21,176 bases of DNA from an uncultured Lachnospiraceae bacterium (GTDB taxonomy: Bacteria > Bacillota > Clostridia > Lachnospirales > Lachnospiraceae). Positions 1-6,689 of the stretch are shown piece after piece (position 1 is the first letter of the stretch; each line of letters starts with the position of its first letter). Location of the stretch: NCBI GenBank assembly GCA_900539715.1, contig UQDA01000034.1, positions 1-21,176 of the forward strand. Reading direction: 5' to 3'. The notes under the pieces were generated by a model. The model made no database searches. It saw nothing but the letters and a program-made list of their open reading frames with translations, and had not been told where the DNA came from. A program made the position numbers and the translations under genes.

Positions 1-60
1 TAGGGCGGGCTTAGAGCCCGCGTCCCGAGCCACCCGTTTTACGGGTGGGGGCGACTGTCC
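1..60. other. Pair of GC-rich hairpins, possible transposon end or omega-RNA scaffold
   Basis: Two hairpins sit close together. The first pairs GCGGGCT (5-11) with AGCCCGC (15-21) over a 3-nt loop. The second pairs CCACCCGT (30-37) with ACGGGTGG (41-48) over a 3-nt loop. No T-run follows, so this is not an ordinary intrinsic terminator. Paired short hairpins of this kind are known at the right ends of IS200/IS605-type elements, where they also form the 3' part of the TnpB guide RNA. The tnpB gene would lie left of the window, so this assignment is inference only. It could also be an unrelated structured RNA end. Confidence 0.3.
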
Positions 61-281
61 GATAGGAAATCATATTTTATGCTGAACAAAAGAATACGAT
101 TATACGAGTTTTTGCAAAAGGTGGGGATTGCCTGGCGGCAAACGCGCTGTTCTTAAGTGTGGTGTTTCCCAAGAGAAAGGATTGAACTCTCCGGTATCAT
201 ATGATAAGATAAGTTTTCCTGTTCTGTCCACTTGCGGGTAATATTCCGATAAACGGGAGCGGGAGGAAAGGAAAATAAAGC
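61..281 (+). promoter_or_regulatory. Leader region with candidate promoter for the SEC-C gene
   Basis: No credible gene lies in this stretch. A sigma-A-like promoter is visible: TTGAAC at 182-187, a 17-bp spacer, and TAAGAT at 205-210. It would give a leader of about 65 nt. The purine-rich sequence GGGAGGAAAGGAAA (261-274) precedes the ATG at 282, with the AAGG part at a workable distance. The rest shows no structure that I recognise. Confidence 0.45.
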
Positions 282-1568
282 ATGGATTTTTATCAGTATA
301 AAGTCACAAAAAAGGGAGAGAAGCCGCCTGTATGGAGACGGTGTCTGATTCCTGCGGATATTACATTTGCGCAGCTTGCAATGATCCTGGACGATGTGGT
401 GGATGCAAAAGAAACGCTGCGGTATGAATTTGAATTTAAGACTTCTAAAATCCTTATCCGGGAAAATGCAGAGACGGAAAGCGGTTACGAGGAGCTGGAT
501 GCGAAAGAAACTTTTGTGAGCGAGCTGGCAGATGGCGAAGCGTGGTTTAGCTTTTGTCCTGACTGTGCGGAAAAAAAGGGCAGCATATACCGGATAGACC
601 GTGAGACGGCGGCGCTGAATGAAAAGGGAAAACAGGAAATGCCGGAATACCCTGTGATTGTGAAGGAATCTGAGGCGGCGCAAAAGGCATTCCCGACAAA
701 GCTTGCAGCTAAAAATAAGGTGCTCCGTCAGAGATATAGCATTATCCGGGAAGCAGCGTCTGTAGAGGAAACAGCGAGTGAGAGTCTTGAAACGCTGATA
801 CGGCGGCGCGAACAGGGAGAATACGGCATTGTGACCTGTCCGGGGGCAAAGAGCGCTTACAGCCGGAACGACTGGATGCTGTCCTGCCAGCTGATGCTGA
901 GTTTCTTGTACGGGTCGGCTCCTATCGGGGTGATGCATGAAATGTATCGTCAGCGGGAAGGGTTTGAAGTAAGCAGACTGGAATTTATGGACGTATTCCG
1001 GGCTGTTCCGAAAGAGCAGAATTTTTGTGTGGTCCAGGATGGCAGGATGATACAGAAGGAAGCGCTGGAAGATGATATTTATAAGCGTATCGAGAGCCGG
1101 CAGGGAGATTGTTCTTTTTATATGCCGAATGTAGAGGAAATCATGGTGTACAGCCGGAAGGGATATCCTGCGGTACAGGCTTCTTATGAGAAGCTGTATG
1201 AGTTCTTTGAAAAGGAAGAAAAGCTTTCTGTCAGCAATATCGAAGAGCTGATGCGGCTGGTCTATAAAAAGTTCTCTTTAGGCTGCGACATGGAGGAAAC
1301 GTTGGAGGCGCTGAGAAAAGAAGGCGTTGCAGCAGGAGAAGGGCTGAGAGGGCTTCTGGCGGCGGCACAGGCGGATACGAGGATGCTCACACTGCGCGGG
1401 CACACCGTAAGCGAGTGGAGGCAGGAGGAAGCTGCGAAAAAGCAGGAAGAAGATAGAAGGAAAGGCGCGGGCAGAACTCTTTTGCAGCCCCGTCGTAAGA
1501 TATATCCGAATGAGCCTTGTCCTTGCGGCAGCGGACGCAAGTATAAAAAGTGCTGCGCGGGAAAATAA
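282..1568 (+). CDS. pRiA4b ORF-3-like / SEC-C metal-binding domain protein
   Basis: A 428-aa cytoplasmic protein of unknown function. The N-terminus (about residues 1-90, with KKGEKPPVWRRCLIPADITF) resembles the plasmid pRiA4b ORF-3-like fold. A CPDC pair (Cys92, Cys95) follows it. The extreme C-terminus is a SEC-C zinc motif, PCPCGSGRKYKKCCAGK, with ligands Cys413, Cys415, Cys424 and Cys425, as found at the end of SecA and in many stand-alone proteins. The middle, about 150-400, is charged and probably helical and matches nothing I know; there is no signal peptide or membrane segment. The gene stands alone, with its own candidate promoter and a strong terminator after it. SEC-C modules are often protein- or nucleic-acid-binding accessories, but no specific role can be read here. 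The domain calls are fairly secure; the function is open. Confidence 0.8.
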   Translation: MDFYQYKVTKKGEKPPVWRRCLIPADITFAQLAMILDDVVDAKETLRYEFEFKTSKILIRENAETESGYEELDAKETFVSELADGEAWFSFCPDCAEKKGSIYRIDRETAALNEKGKQEMPEYPVIVKESEAAQKAFPTKLAAKNKVLRQRYSIIREAASVEETASESLETLIRRREQGEYGIVTCPGAKSAYSRNDWMLSCQLMLSFLYGSAPIGVMHEMYRQREGFEVSRLEFMDVFRAVPKEQNFCVVQDGRMIQKEALEDDIYKRIESRQGDCSFYMPNVEEIMVYSRKGYPAVQASYEKLYEFFEKEEKLSVSNIEELMRLVYKKFSLGCDMEETLEALRKEGVAAGEGLRGLLAAAQADTRMLTLRGHTVSEWRQEEAAKKQEEDRRKGAGRTLLQPRRKIYPNEPCPCGSGRKYKKCCAGK

Positions 1569-1610
1569 GAAAACTCTCTGCAATGTTTTACGGACAGGAG
1601 CAGCGGGCAA

Positions 1611-1652
1611 AAAAAGGACGTCACGGCAGGAAAAAGCCGGACGTCCTTTTTG
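1611..1652. terminator. Bidirectional intrinsic terminator
   Basis: The stem AAAAAGGACGTC (1611-1622) pairs with GACGTCCTTTTT (1640-1651). It is extended inward by CGGC (1624-1627) with GCCG (1636-1639), leaving one bulged A. The A-run and T-run on the two sides make it work on both strands. It lies between the convergent SEC-C gene and the fucosidase gene. Confidence 0.85.
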
Positions 1653-1672
1653 AGGTACAGACCGTAAAATGA

Positions 1673-3049
1673 TTACTGAATCTTGAATACAAGTGCGATC
1701 GGTGCAGAGCCGGTCCTGCGCCCTGCAGGAACAGTAACGGTGATGCCTCCTTCTGTTTCGGTGAAGGAAACGTCTGTCCCGTCATCGAGCATTGTTACCT
1801 TGGAAGCTTTTTTCGTATAAGGGATGAAGATCTTTGCTTCCACGGATTCCTGAGCGATAGGGTATAAGCGGAATGCGTAAACAGCATCGCCCTTCTGGGT
1901 AAAACGAAGGTTCTCATACTGATAAGGAGCGACAGCACGGGTTCCGTAGATTGCCTCGCCATAGGTCTTGAGCCATGCGCCAAAGCCGTACAGGCTTTCC
2001 ATAGCATCTACCGGAATCCTGCCGTCGGGCTGGGGGCTTACGTTCAACGCCATGTTTCCGCCCTTTGCAACGATGCCGACAAATGTATTTATGAGCTCAC
2101 GGGGAGATTTGTAGCGGTCGGCATATTCATATGTAAAGTCTGCGCCGAGCGTCAGGCAGCTTTCCCACGGCACTCCGAGAGGCTCATCGGGCACACACAT
2201 CTCCGGGGTAACATAGTTTTCATATGCGCCGCCGATGGTACGGTCAACGGATAATACCCAGGGCTGGAGCTTCCGGGCTTCGTCAACGATCTCATTTAAG
2301 CGGATGCCCTGACCGTTTGTTTCGCGCACCCATCCTGCATCGAACCAGAGAATATCCACCCTGCCGTAATCGCGGCAGAGCTCGAGCACCTGATTTTTGG
2401 TATACTGGATGAATTTTTCCCAGCGTTCGGAATCTTCCTTGGGGGCGTACATGGGGCCGTTATTGGTCGGTTTGGAATCTTCGAGCTCAGGTGTGCGGTA
2501 GTAGGGGGTGTGCCAGTCTGCTTTTGAAAAATATGCGCCGATACCAATGCCCTTTGCGCGAAATGCGTCGAACATGCTTTTGACGAGGTCAGCGTGCTCA
2601 TTTACATGATAGGGGCAGTCGGGAGCGGTCACTTTGTAATCGCTGTATTGGGTATCCCACAGACAGAAGCCATCGTGATGTTTGGTTGTCAAAATCAGGT
2701 ACTTAAAACCACAGTCCGCAGCCATCTGCGCCCATTCTTCGGGCTGGAAGCGGACAGGGTTAAAGGATTTATTCAGTCCGTAATACTGTTTTTTGAAGGT
2801 TTCGCCGTCTGCCCAGTTTATCTGGTGGCGGGACCATTCGGAATCTTTGTCGCTCAATGCCCAGGAAGCAACGATGCCGAGCTGGCAGTACAGCCCCCAG
2901 TGCATCATCAGCGCGAGCTTCTGGTCCTGAAACCATTCAAGCTGCTTTAAAACCTCCGGGTCTTTCGGCCAGACATAATCCTTGGCGGCGCTGTAATTGT
3001 GGACGCCTTCCTGTACGATATCTTCTTTTTCTTCTGCTGTCGTACTCAT
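1673..3049 (-). CDS. Alpha-L-fucosidase, glycoside hydrolase family 29
   Basis: A 458-aa enzyme expected to release L-fucose from alpha-fucosylated glycans by a retaining mechanism. Family signatures are clear: LMMHWGLY (residues 47-54), TTKHHDGFCLWDT (121-133), ILWFDAGW (233-240, predicted nucleophile Asp237), GNMALNVSPQPDGRIP (331-346) and TYGEAIYGTR (362-371). A beta-sandwich-like tail ends the protein. There is no signal peptide, so it should act in the cytoplasm on imported oligosaccharides. The start is set by GGAGGG just upstream on the minus strand. It diverges from the DUF5722 gene and has its own promoter. No fucose-specific kinase or fuculose-phosphate aldolase is present nearby, so liberated fucose would have to be processed elsewhere, or the natural substrate may differ from plain fucosides. 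Confidence 0.93.
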   Translation of the reverse strand: MSTTAEEKEDIVQEGVHNYSAAKDYVWPKDPEVLKQLEWFQDQKLALMMHWGLYCQLGIVASWALSDKDSEWSRHQINWADGETFKKQYYGLNKSFNPVRFQPEEWAQMAADCGFKYLILTTKHHDGFCLWDTQYSDYKVTAPDCPYHVNEHADLVKSMFDAFRAKGIGIGAYFSKADWHTPYYRTPELEDSKPTNNGPMYAPKEDSERWEKFIQYTKNQVLELCRDYGRVDILWFDAGWVRETNGQGIRLNEIVDEARKLQPWVLSVDRTIGGAYENYVTPEMCVPDEPLGVPWESCLTLGADFTYEYADRYKSPRELINTFVGIVAKGGNMALNVSPQPDGRIPVDAMESLYGFGAWLKTYGEAIYGTRAVAPYQYENLRFTQKGDAVYAFRLYPIAQESVEAKIFIPYTKKASKVTMLDDGTDVSFTETEGGITVTVPAGRRTGSAPIALVFKIQ

Positions 3050-3081
3050 TATATTTCCCTCCGATTGGTTTGGAATAAATT

Positions 3082-3093
3082 TTGCCCGGGCAC
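3082..3093. promoter_or_regulatory. Candidate operator, TTGC-CCGG-GCAC
   Basis: A 7/8 match to the GTGC-N4-GCAC palindrome found twice between lacI and xylB, with a central CpG as is usual in LacI-family operators. It contains the perfect palindrome TGCCCGGGCA (3083-3092). It lies in the fucosidase leader, about 50 nt past the -10 box. No binding is shown; this is inference from repetition and position. Confidence 0.35.
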
Positions 3094-3142
3094 GCTCTGA
3101 ACTGCAGCCTCAGGCTGACAGTGCGCTTTCGGGACGCCCCTT

Positions 3143-3171
3143 ATCTTACGCAATTTTATAGGGACAGTCAA
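3143..3171 (-). promoter_or_regulatory. Promoter of the fucosidase gene
   Basis: On the minus strand the sequence reads TTGACT (3171-3166), a 17-bp spacer, then TAAGAT (3148-3143). Transcription would start near 3136 and give a leader of about 87 nt before the fucosidase ATG. Confidence 0.6.
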
Positions 3172-3213
3172 TATGATATGGTGCGAAAAATATTTAATAT
3201 TCTCTGAATGTGC

Positions 3214-3243
3214 TTGCATTTTGATTTTTAATGGTGCTAGAAT
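3214..3243 (+). promoter_or_regulatory. Promoter of the DUF5722 gene (extended -10)
   Basis: TTGCAT at 3214-3219, an 18-bp spacer and TAGAAT at 3238-3243. A TGC triplet directly before the -10 makes it an extended -10. Transcription would start near 3250 and leave a leader of roughly 88 nt. Confidence 0.6.
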
Positions 3244-3284
3244 GAACGATAAGCGCGGTAACGCTAAAGAAAGTATAAAATACC

Positions 3285-3296
3285 GTGCCGTCGCAG
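3285..3296. promoter_or_regulatory. Candidate operator, GTGC-CGTC-GCAG
   Basis: A 7/8 match to GTGC-N4-GCAC, located about 42 nt past the -10 box of the DUF5722 promoter. That is nearly the same offset as the perfect copy downstream of the xylB promoter. It lacks the central CpG of the other copies, so it is the weakest of the set. Confidence 0.25.
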
Positions 3297-3337
3297 TATT
3301 TGGATGATACATACATATTATTTTTGAGGGGAATATT

Positions 3338-5173
3338 TTGAAACATATTGCAAATACCAAAAAATCAGCAGGAAGAGGAAGGCAGAAGAGAAAAAAAGAC
3401 GTAAGAAAGCTGGCGGCAGTATATATAGCAGTGGTCCTGGCGGCAGCGGGAGCTGCGGGATGCGGTTTGTTCTGGGCGCTTGAAGGCGGCAGGACACAGG
3501 AGGTCGCGCAGGTAGAGAGCACGGAGACAGAGAGTGTCCCGGAGGAAACAGTTTCATTGGAAGAAACATTTGAGGAGGCAACAGAGACAGAAAGCGAAAC
3601 AGAACCGGAAGAGGAATATGTGGAGCTGACGGAAGACAATATCGGGAATTTTGTAAAAGTGGAGTCCTGCGAGATAGAGCCGGGAAGCGGAAGCTTCGTG
3701 CTGAAGGCGTCGGCGGAGGGAAAGCCTGCCAGCGATGATGATAATCTTTATCTTTTGGAAATGAATATGTACGATACCGGAGTGAGTCAGGAAGCGGGGT
3801 ATCTCACATCGGCAGCAAAGGCAGAGGAGATATCACTGTCGGCGGCTGTAAATGAAAACAGTGCAGATTCCCGTCTGTATTCTAAATTTGTTGTGGCGGT
3901 AAAGCTTGACGGGGAGTATGTCCCGCTCTGTGAGCCGCAGTATATCACAAATCCGGAAGTGTTATCGGCTTACCGGGAGGAATATCCGCAGAGAGATTCG
4001 ATAAAGGGTATTTTGGTGGATCCGATGCGGGTGGATCAGCTGGATGAGCTGAACGTTAATCATGCGGCATATAATATTCCGATAGGCAACATCCTCGGAG
4101 AAACAACAAATGGGTTGTATCCGACAATACATTATACCTATAATGGAAAGACGTATGCGTTTAACGGACAGCGGATAGCGGAATATGATTCGATTTTTTC
4201 CAGACTGACGGCAAAGGGAATAACGATATCGGCAATCCTTCTGAATAATAAAAGCGGCGCATATCCGCAGATAACTCATCCGCTTTCGAGAGGCGGGGCA
4301 GCATATTATTACGGATTTAATGCGGCGGAAGAGGACGGCGTGGAGCTTCTGGCGGCAGTCGGTGCATTTTTGTCCCAGCGTTACCGGGATGCAAACTGCG
4401 GGACGGTAATGAACTGGATAATCGGAAATGAGGTCAACGTGCGGACGGACTGGAACTATATGGAGCACGTGGACATAGATACCTATGCGCGGGAATATGC
4501 CAATGCGGTCCGGGTATTTTATAACAGTATCAAGAGCATGAATGCGAATGCGAGGGTATTTGTTTCGATGGATCAGCAGTGGGACAGGAATATCTCCACA
4601 AACCAGAATTATGATGTAAAAGACCTGTTGGTATCCCTGAACGATATCGTTTCATCGGAAGGAAATATCGACTGGGGACTGGCTCATCATCCGTATGCGT
4701 ATCCGCTGACTAACACAACATTTTGGAATTCTTCCGGCAAAATACGGAAGCTAATCACAGATGAGCAGGATACGTCTATCGTAACGATGGAAAATATTGA
4801 GGTGGTTACTGATTTCCTGCAAAGAGAGGCTATGCTGACAGCTGACGGAGAGGTCCGTCCGGTGATATTGAGCGAGCTGGGATATTCTTCGACAGGCGGC
4901 GAGGTCAATCAGGCGGCGGCTTTTGCCTATGCATATTATGCGGCGGAAAGCAACCCTTATATCGATGCGCTTATCCTTTCAAGGCAGACTGATGCGGCAG
5001 AGGAAGTAGCTCAGGGACTGGCGCTGGGACTGGCGACGCAGGGCGGACAGCGTAAGTATATTTATCAGGTGTTTCAGAATATCGACCAGGCAGGTTCCGA
5101 AAACTACACGGAGTTTGCAAAGTCCGTGATAGGGATAAACAGCTGGACGGAGATTCTGGCAAAGGCAGATTAG
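3338..5173 (+). CDS. DUF5722 membrane-anchored putative glycosidase
   Basis: A 611-aa surface protein read from a TTG start; GAGGGG at 3326-3331 sets the start. A lysine/arginine-rich N-terminus is followed by one hydrophobic segment (about residues 25-48). It ends in AAGC, a poor lipobox, so an uncleaved anchor is more likely. A Glu/Thr-rich spacer (about 50-95) leads to a beta domain and then a large C-terminal barrel-like domain that I recognise as DUF5722. That domain contains WIIGNEVN (Glu365 after Asn364) and VILSELGYSS (Glu513). The Asn-Glu pair and the later Glu, about 148 residues apart, resemble the acid/base and nucleophile of clan GH-A retaining glycosidases. Its divergence from the fucosidase gene supports a glycan role. 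The substrate is unknown. Confidence 0.75.
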   Translation: MKHIANTKKSAGRGRQKRKKDVRKLAAVYIAVVLAAAGAAGCGLFWALEGGRTQEVAQVESTETESVPEETVSLEETFEEATETESETEPEEEYVELTEDNIGNFVKVESCEIEPGSGSFVLKASAEGKPASDDDNLYLLEMNMYDTGVSQEAGYLTSAAKAEEISLSAAVNENSADSRLYSKFVVAVKLDGEYVPLCEPQYITNPEVLSAYREEYPQRDSIKGILVDPMRVDQLDELNVNHAAYNIPIGNILGETTNGLYPTIHYTYNGKTYAFNGQRIAEYDSIFSRLTAKGITISAILLNNKSGAYPQITHPLSRGGAAYYYGFNAAEEDGVELLAAVGAFLSQRYRDANCGTVMNWIIGNEVNVRTDWNYMEHVDIDTYAREYANAVRVFYNSIKSMNANARVFVSMDQQWDRNISTNQNYDVKDLLVSLNDIVSSEGNIDWGLAHHPYAYPLTNTTFWNSSGKIRKLITDEQDTSIVTMENIEVVTDFLQREAMLTADGEVRPVILSELGYSSTGGEVNQAAAFAYAYYAAESNPYIDALILSRQTDAAEEVAQGLALGLATQGGQRKYIYQVFQNIDQAGSENYTEFAKSVIGINSWTEILAKAD

Positions 5174-5181
5174 AGGAATAT

Positions 5182-5233
5182 AAAAAAGGGGATGCAAAAA
5201 AACTCGATTGAGTTTTTTCGCATCCCCTTTTTT
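5182..5233. terminator. Long bidirectional intrinsic terminator
   Basis: GGGGATGC (5188-5195) pairs with GCATCCCC (5220-5227). The stem continues inward through an A-run opposite a T-run to ACTC/GAGT around a GATT loop. A6 before and T6 after the stem serve both strands. It separates the convergent DUF5722 and lacI-type genes. Confidence 0.9.
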
Positions 5234-5280
5234 CCGTAGAGACTGTTATTTCACATCCCTTTTTTTATATGGTGCAGGTT

Positions 5281-6297
5281 TTACAGGTTTTCGAGGATGC
5301 GTACGTCTACCGCGGTGTAATAAAATTCCCGGTCGGGCGCCTGACCGGTCATAAGGTAGTCGAAGAGGAGCTGCAGGGGTTTTGCGCCCTGAACCTTCGG
5401 CTGCTGGCAGATGACGGCTGAAATGATATTCTCTTCCATGGCTTCCTGTGTGGATGGAATCTTGTCATAGGCGATGACCCGGATATCTTTGCGCCCTGAG
5501 GCAATCAGAGCGCGGCAGCCTCCATATACGCCTGCTGCGGTAAAATAAAGCGCATTTATCTCGGGATGTCGTTCCAAAAGCGATTTGGTCTTGTCGTAGC
5601 TTTCAAAATCATCATCGCTGTTTTCTATCGTTCCGACAACGCGGATACGCGGATAGCGCTCGCTGATGCGGTCGCAGAAGCCCTTGATGCGGTCGGTATG
5701 ACAAAGCACCTGGGAGGAACCGGTGATGATGCCTACGCACACGTCTCCGGCAGTGATAAGCTGCATCAGTCCGGCAGCGGTCTGTCCGCATCGGTAAAAG
5801 TCACTTCCGACAAAGGCAAGCCGGAGGGAATTGTGGATATCTGTATTTGTCGTGATGACAGGGATTCCTTTTTGGGAAAGGCGGTCGATGTATACTGCGA
5901 CCGAGGGGTCGTTAAAAGGGCTGATGACAAGCCCGTCGATGCCCTGCTGTTCCAGCTCTTCCATGGCGGCAAGCTGTTCCTGTGCGGAAAAACCGACGCT
6001 TTTTTTGAAAACAGTACAGTTATAGCCCGCCAGCTCTTCTTCTTTTTCCAGAACGCCTTTCCAGACCTCCTCAAAAAACGGGTTTTTTGTATCAAAAAGC
6101 AGAACGCCAAGCTTGACATTTTTGCGCTGGGCTGCAAGAGCGATGCCGGCGGGATTCGGTCTGTAATCCAGACGTGCCGCGATGTCGCGTACGAGCGCTG
6201 CGGTAGCGGCGTTGACGGAGCCGCGGTTGTTTAAGACACGGTCTACCGTGCCGCGGGAAACGCCTGCAAGTTCTGCGATTTCTCTGATGGTTGCCAT
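5281..6297 (-). CDS. LacI-family transcriptional regulator
   Basis: A 338-aa repressor-type protein. Residues 3-22 form the helix-turn-helix (IREIAELAGVSRGTVDRVLN). A hinge region lies around NPAGIALAAQRK, and from about residue 62 there is a type 1 periplasmic-binding-protein-like sugar sensor (LGVLLFDTKNPFFEEVWKG onward, to residue 338). The recognition helix reads SRGTVDRV, with Asp where most LacI members have Ser, so its operator may depart from the common LacI/PurR type. The start is fixed by AGAGGAA six bases upstream. It is divergent from the xylulokinase operon and convergent with DUF5722. By position it most likely senses a pentose or a related sugar and controls xylB and perhaps the fucosidase/DUF5722 pair. 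The effector is not readable from sequence. Confidence 0.9.
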   Translation of the reverse strand: MATIREIAELAGVSRGTVDRVLNNRGSVNAATAALVRDIAARLDYRPNPAGIALAAQRKNVKLGVLLFDTKNPFFEEVWKGVLEKEEELAGYNCTVFKKSVGFSAQEQLAAMEELEQQGIDGLVISPFNDPSVAVYIDRLSQKGIPVITTNTDIHNSLRLAFVGSDFYRCGQTAAGLMQLITAGDVCVGIITGSSQVLCHTDRIKGFCDRISERYPRIRVVGTIENSDDDFESYDKTKSLLERHPEINALYFTAAGVYGGCRALIASGRKDIRVIAYDKIPSTQEAMEENIISAVICQQPKVQGAKPLQLLFDYLMTGQAPDREFYYTAVDVRILENL

Positions 6298-6322
6298 AAA
6301 AATTCCTCTTTTCCTTTAAAAT

Positions 6323-6355
6323 ATCCGCAGTCGGACAGCCTGGCAGCCTGCGGAT
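6323..6355 (-). promoter_or_regulatory. Hairpin in the lacI-type leader
   Basis: On the minus strand ATCCGCAG (6355-6348) pairs with CTGCGGAT (6330-6323) over a 17-nt loop. It starts within about ten bases of the predicted transcription start and precedes the ribosome binding site. It could stabilise the mRNA or modulate regulator levels. No terminator-like U-run of good quality follows. Confidence 0.4.
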
Positions 6356-6369
6356 GCCCCCTTTTTTCA

Positions 6370-6398
6370 AATGTACCATGTCAAAAGTGCAAAGTCAA
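6370..6398 (-). promoter_or_regulatory. Candidate promoter of the lacI-type gene
   Basis: The minus strand reads TTGACT (6398-6393), a 17-bp spacer and TACATT (6375-6370). TGG immediately before the -10 gives an extended -10. A second TTGACA nearby (6384-6379) has no -10 at the right distance. Confidence 0.4.
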
Positions 6399-6418
6399 TG
6401 CCGGGGCGGGGACAGGAC

Positions 6419-6430
6419 GTGCCCGTGCAC
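6419..6430. promoter_or_regulatory. Candidate operator, GTGC-CCGT-GCAC
   Basis: A perfect GTGC-N4-GCAC palindrome with a central CpG, placed about 20 bp upstream of the predicted lacI -35 and about 90 bp upstream of the xylB -35. It pairs with an identical-arm copy at 6591-6602, 172 bp away centre to centre. That arrangement would suit DNA looping by a LacI-type tetramer. This is inference. Confidence 0.4.
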
Positions 6431-6519
6431 AAAAAAGATGAAAATGCACAAAACAAAGGACGGAAGAGGCGGAAAAGGAGGGGGATTTTTGTGAAAAGTC
6501 ATGAAAATAAAAAGAGTGC

Positions 6520-6548
6520 TTGATTTTTGTGAAACACGAACTTATGAT
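6520..6548 (+). promoter_or_regulatory. Promoter of the xylB operon
   Basis: TTGATT at 6520-6525, a 17-bp spacer and TATGAT at 6543-6548. Transcription would start near 6555 and give a leader of about 135 nt. The 392-bp intergenic stretch 6298-6689 also holds the two operator-like palindromes, the lacI promoter and repeats of CACAAAA/TTTTGTG. I see no further gene in it. Confidence 0.6.
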
Positions 6549-6590
6549 AGGGACAGAGAAGACTTTTGAAAGAAGCGGAGCGTAAATTGC

Positions 6591-6602
6591 GTGCGCGGGC
6601 AC
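6591..6602. promoter_or_regulatory. Candidate operator, GTGC-GCGG-GCAC
   Basis: A second perfect GTGC-N4-GCAC copy with a central CpG, about 43 nt past the xylB -10 box and inside the transcribed leader. An operator here could act as a roadblock to transcription. Binding is not demonstrated. Confidence 0.4.
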
Positions 6603-6689
6603 ATAAGCGCAGGACAAAAGCGCTCAGGGCAGTATCAGGAGCAAAAACAGGGCGGCAGAATATCAAATATCATGGTTCAGGAGGAGCAT

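Noticed and set aside
153..938. A 261-codon open frame on the minus strand opposite the SEC-C gene
   Set aside because: The product is basic, Phe/Arg/Cys-rich and unlike any family. It lies wholly antisense to a gene with clear domains and runs across that gene's promoter and start.
3247..3265. Possible catabolite-repression (cre) site near GATAAGCGCGGTAACGC
   Set aside because: It misses several conserved positions of the cre consensus, including the leading TG, and is not clearly palindromic.
6591..6689. Upstream extension of xylB by 33 codons
   Set aside because: The added residues do not resemble the family, the start lacks a ribosome site, and AGGAGGAG stands right before the ATG at 6690.
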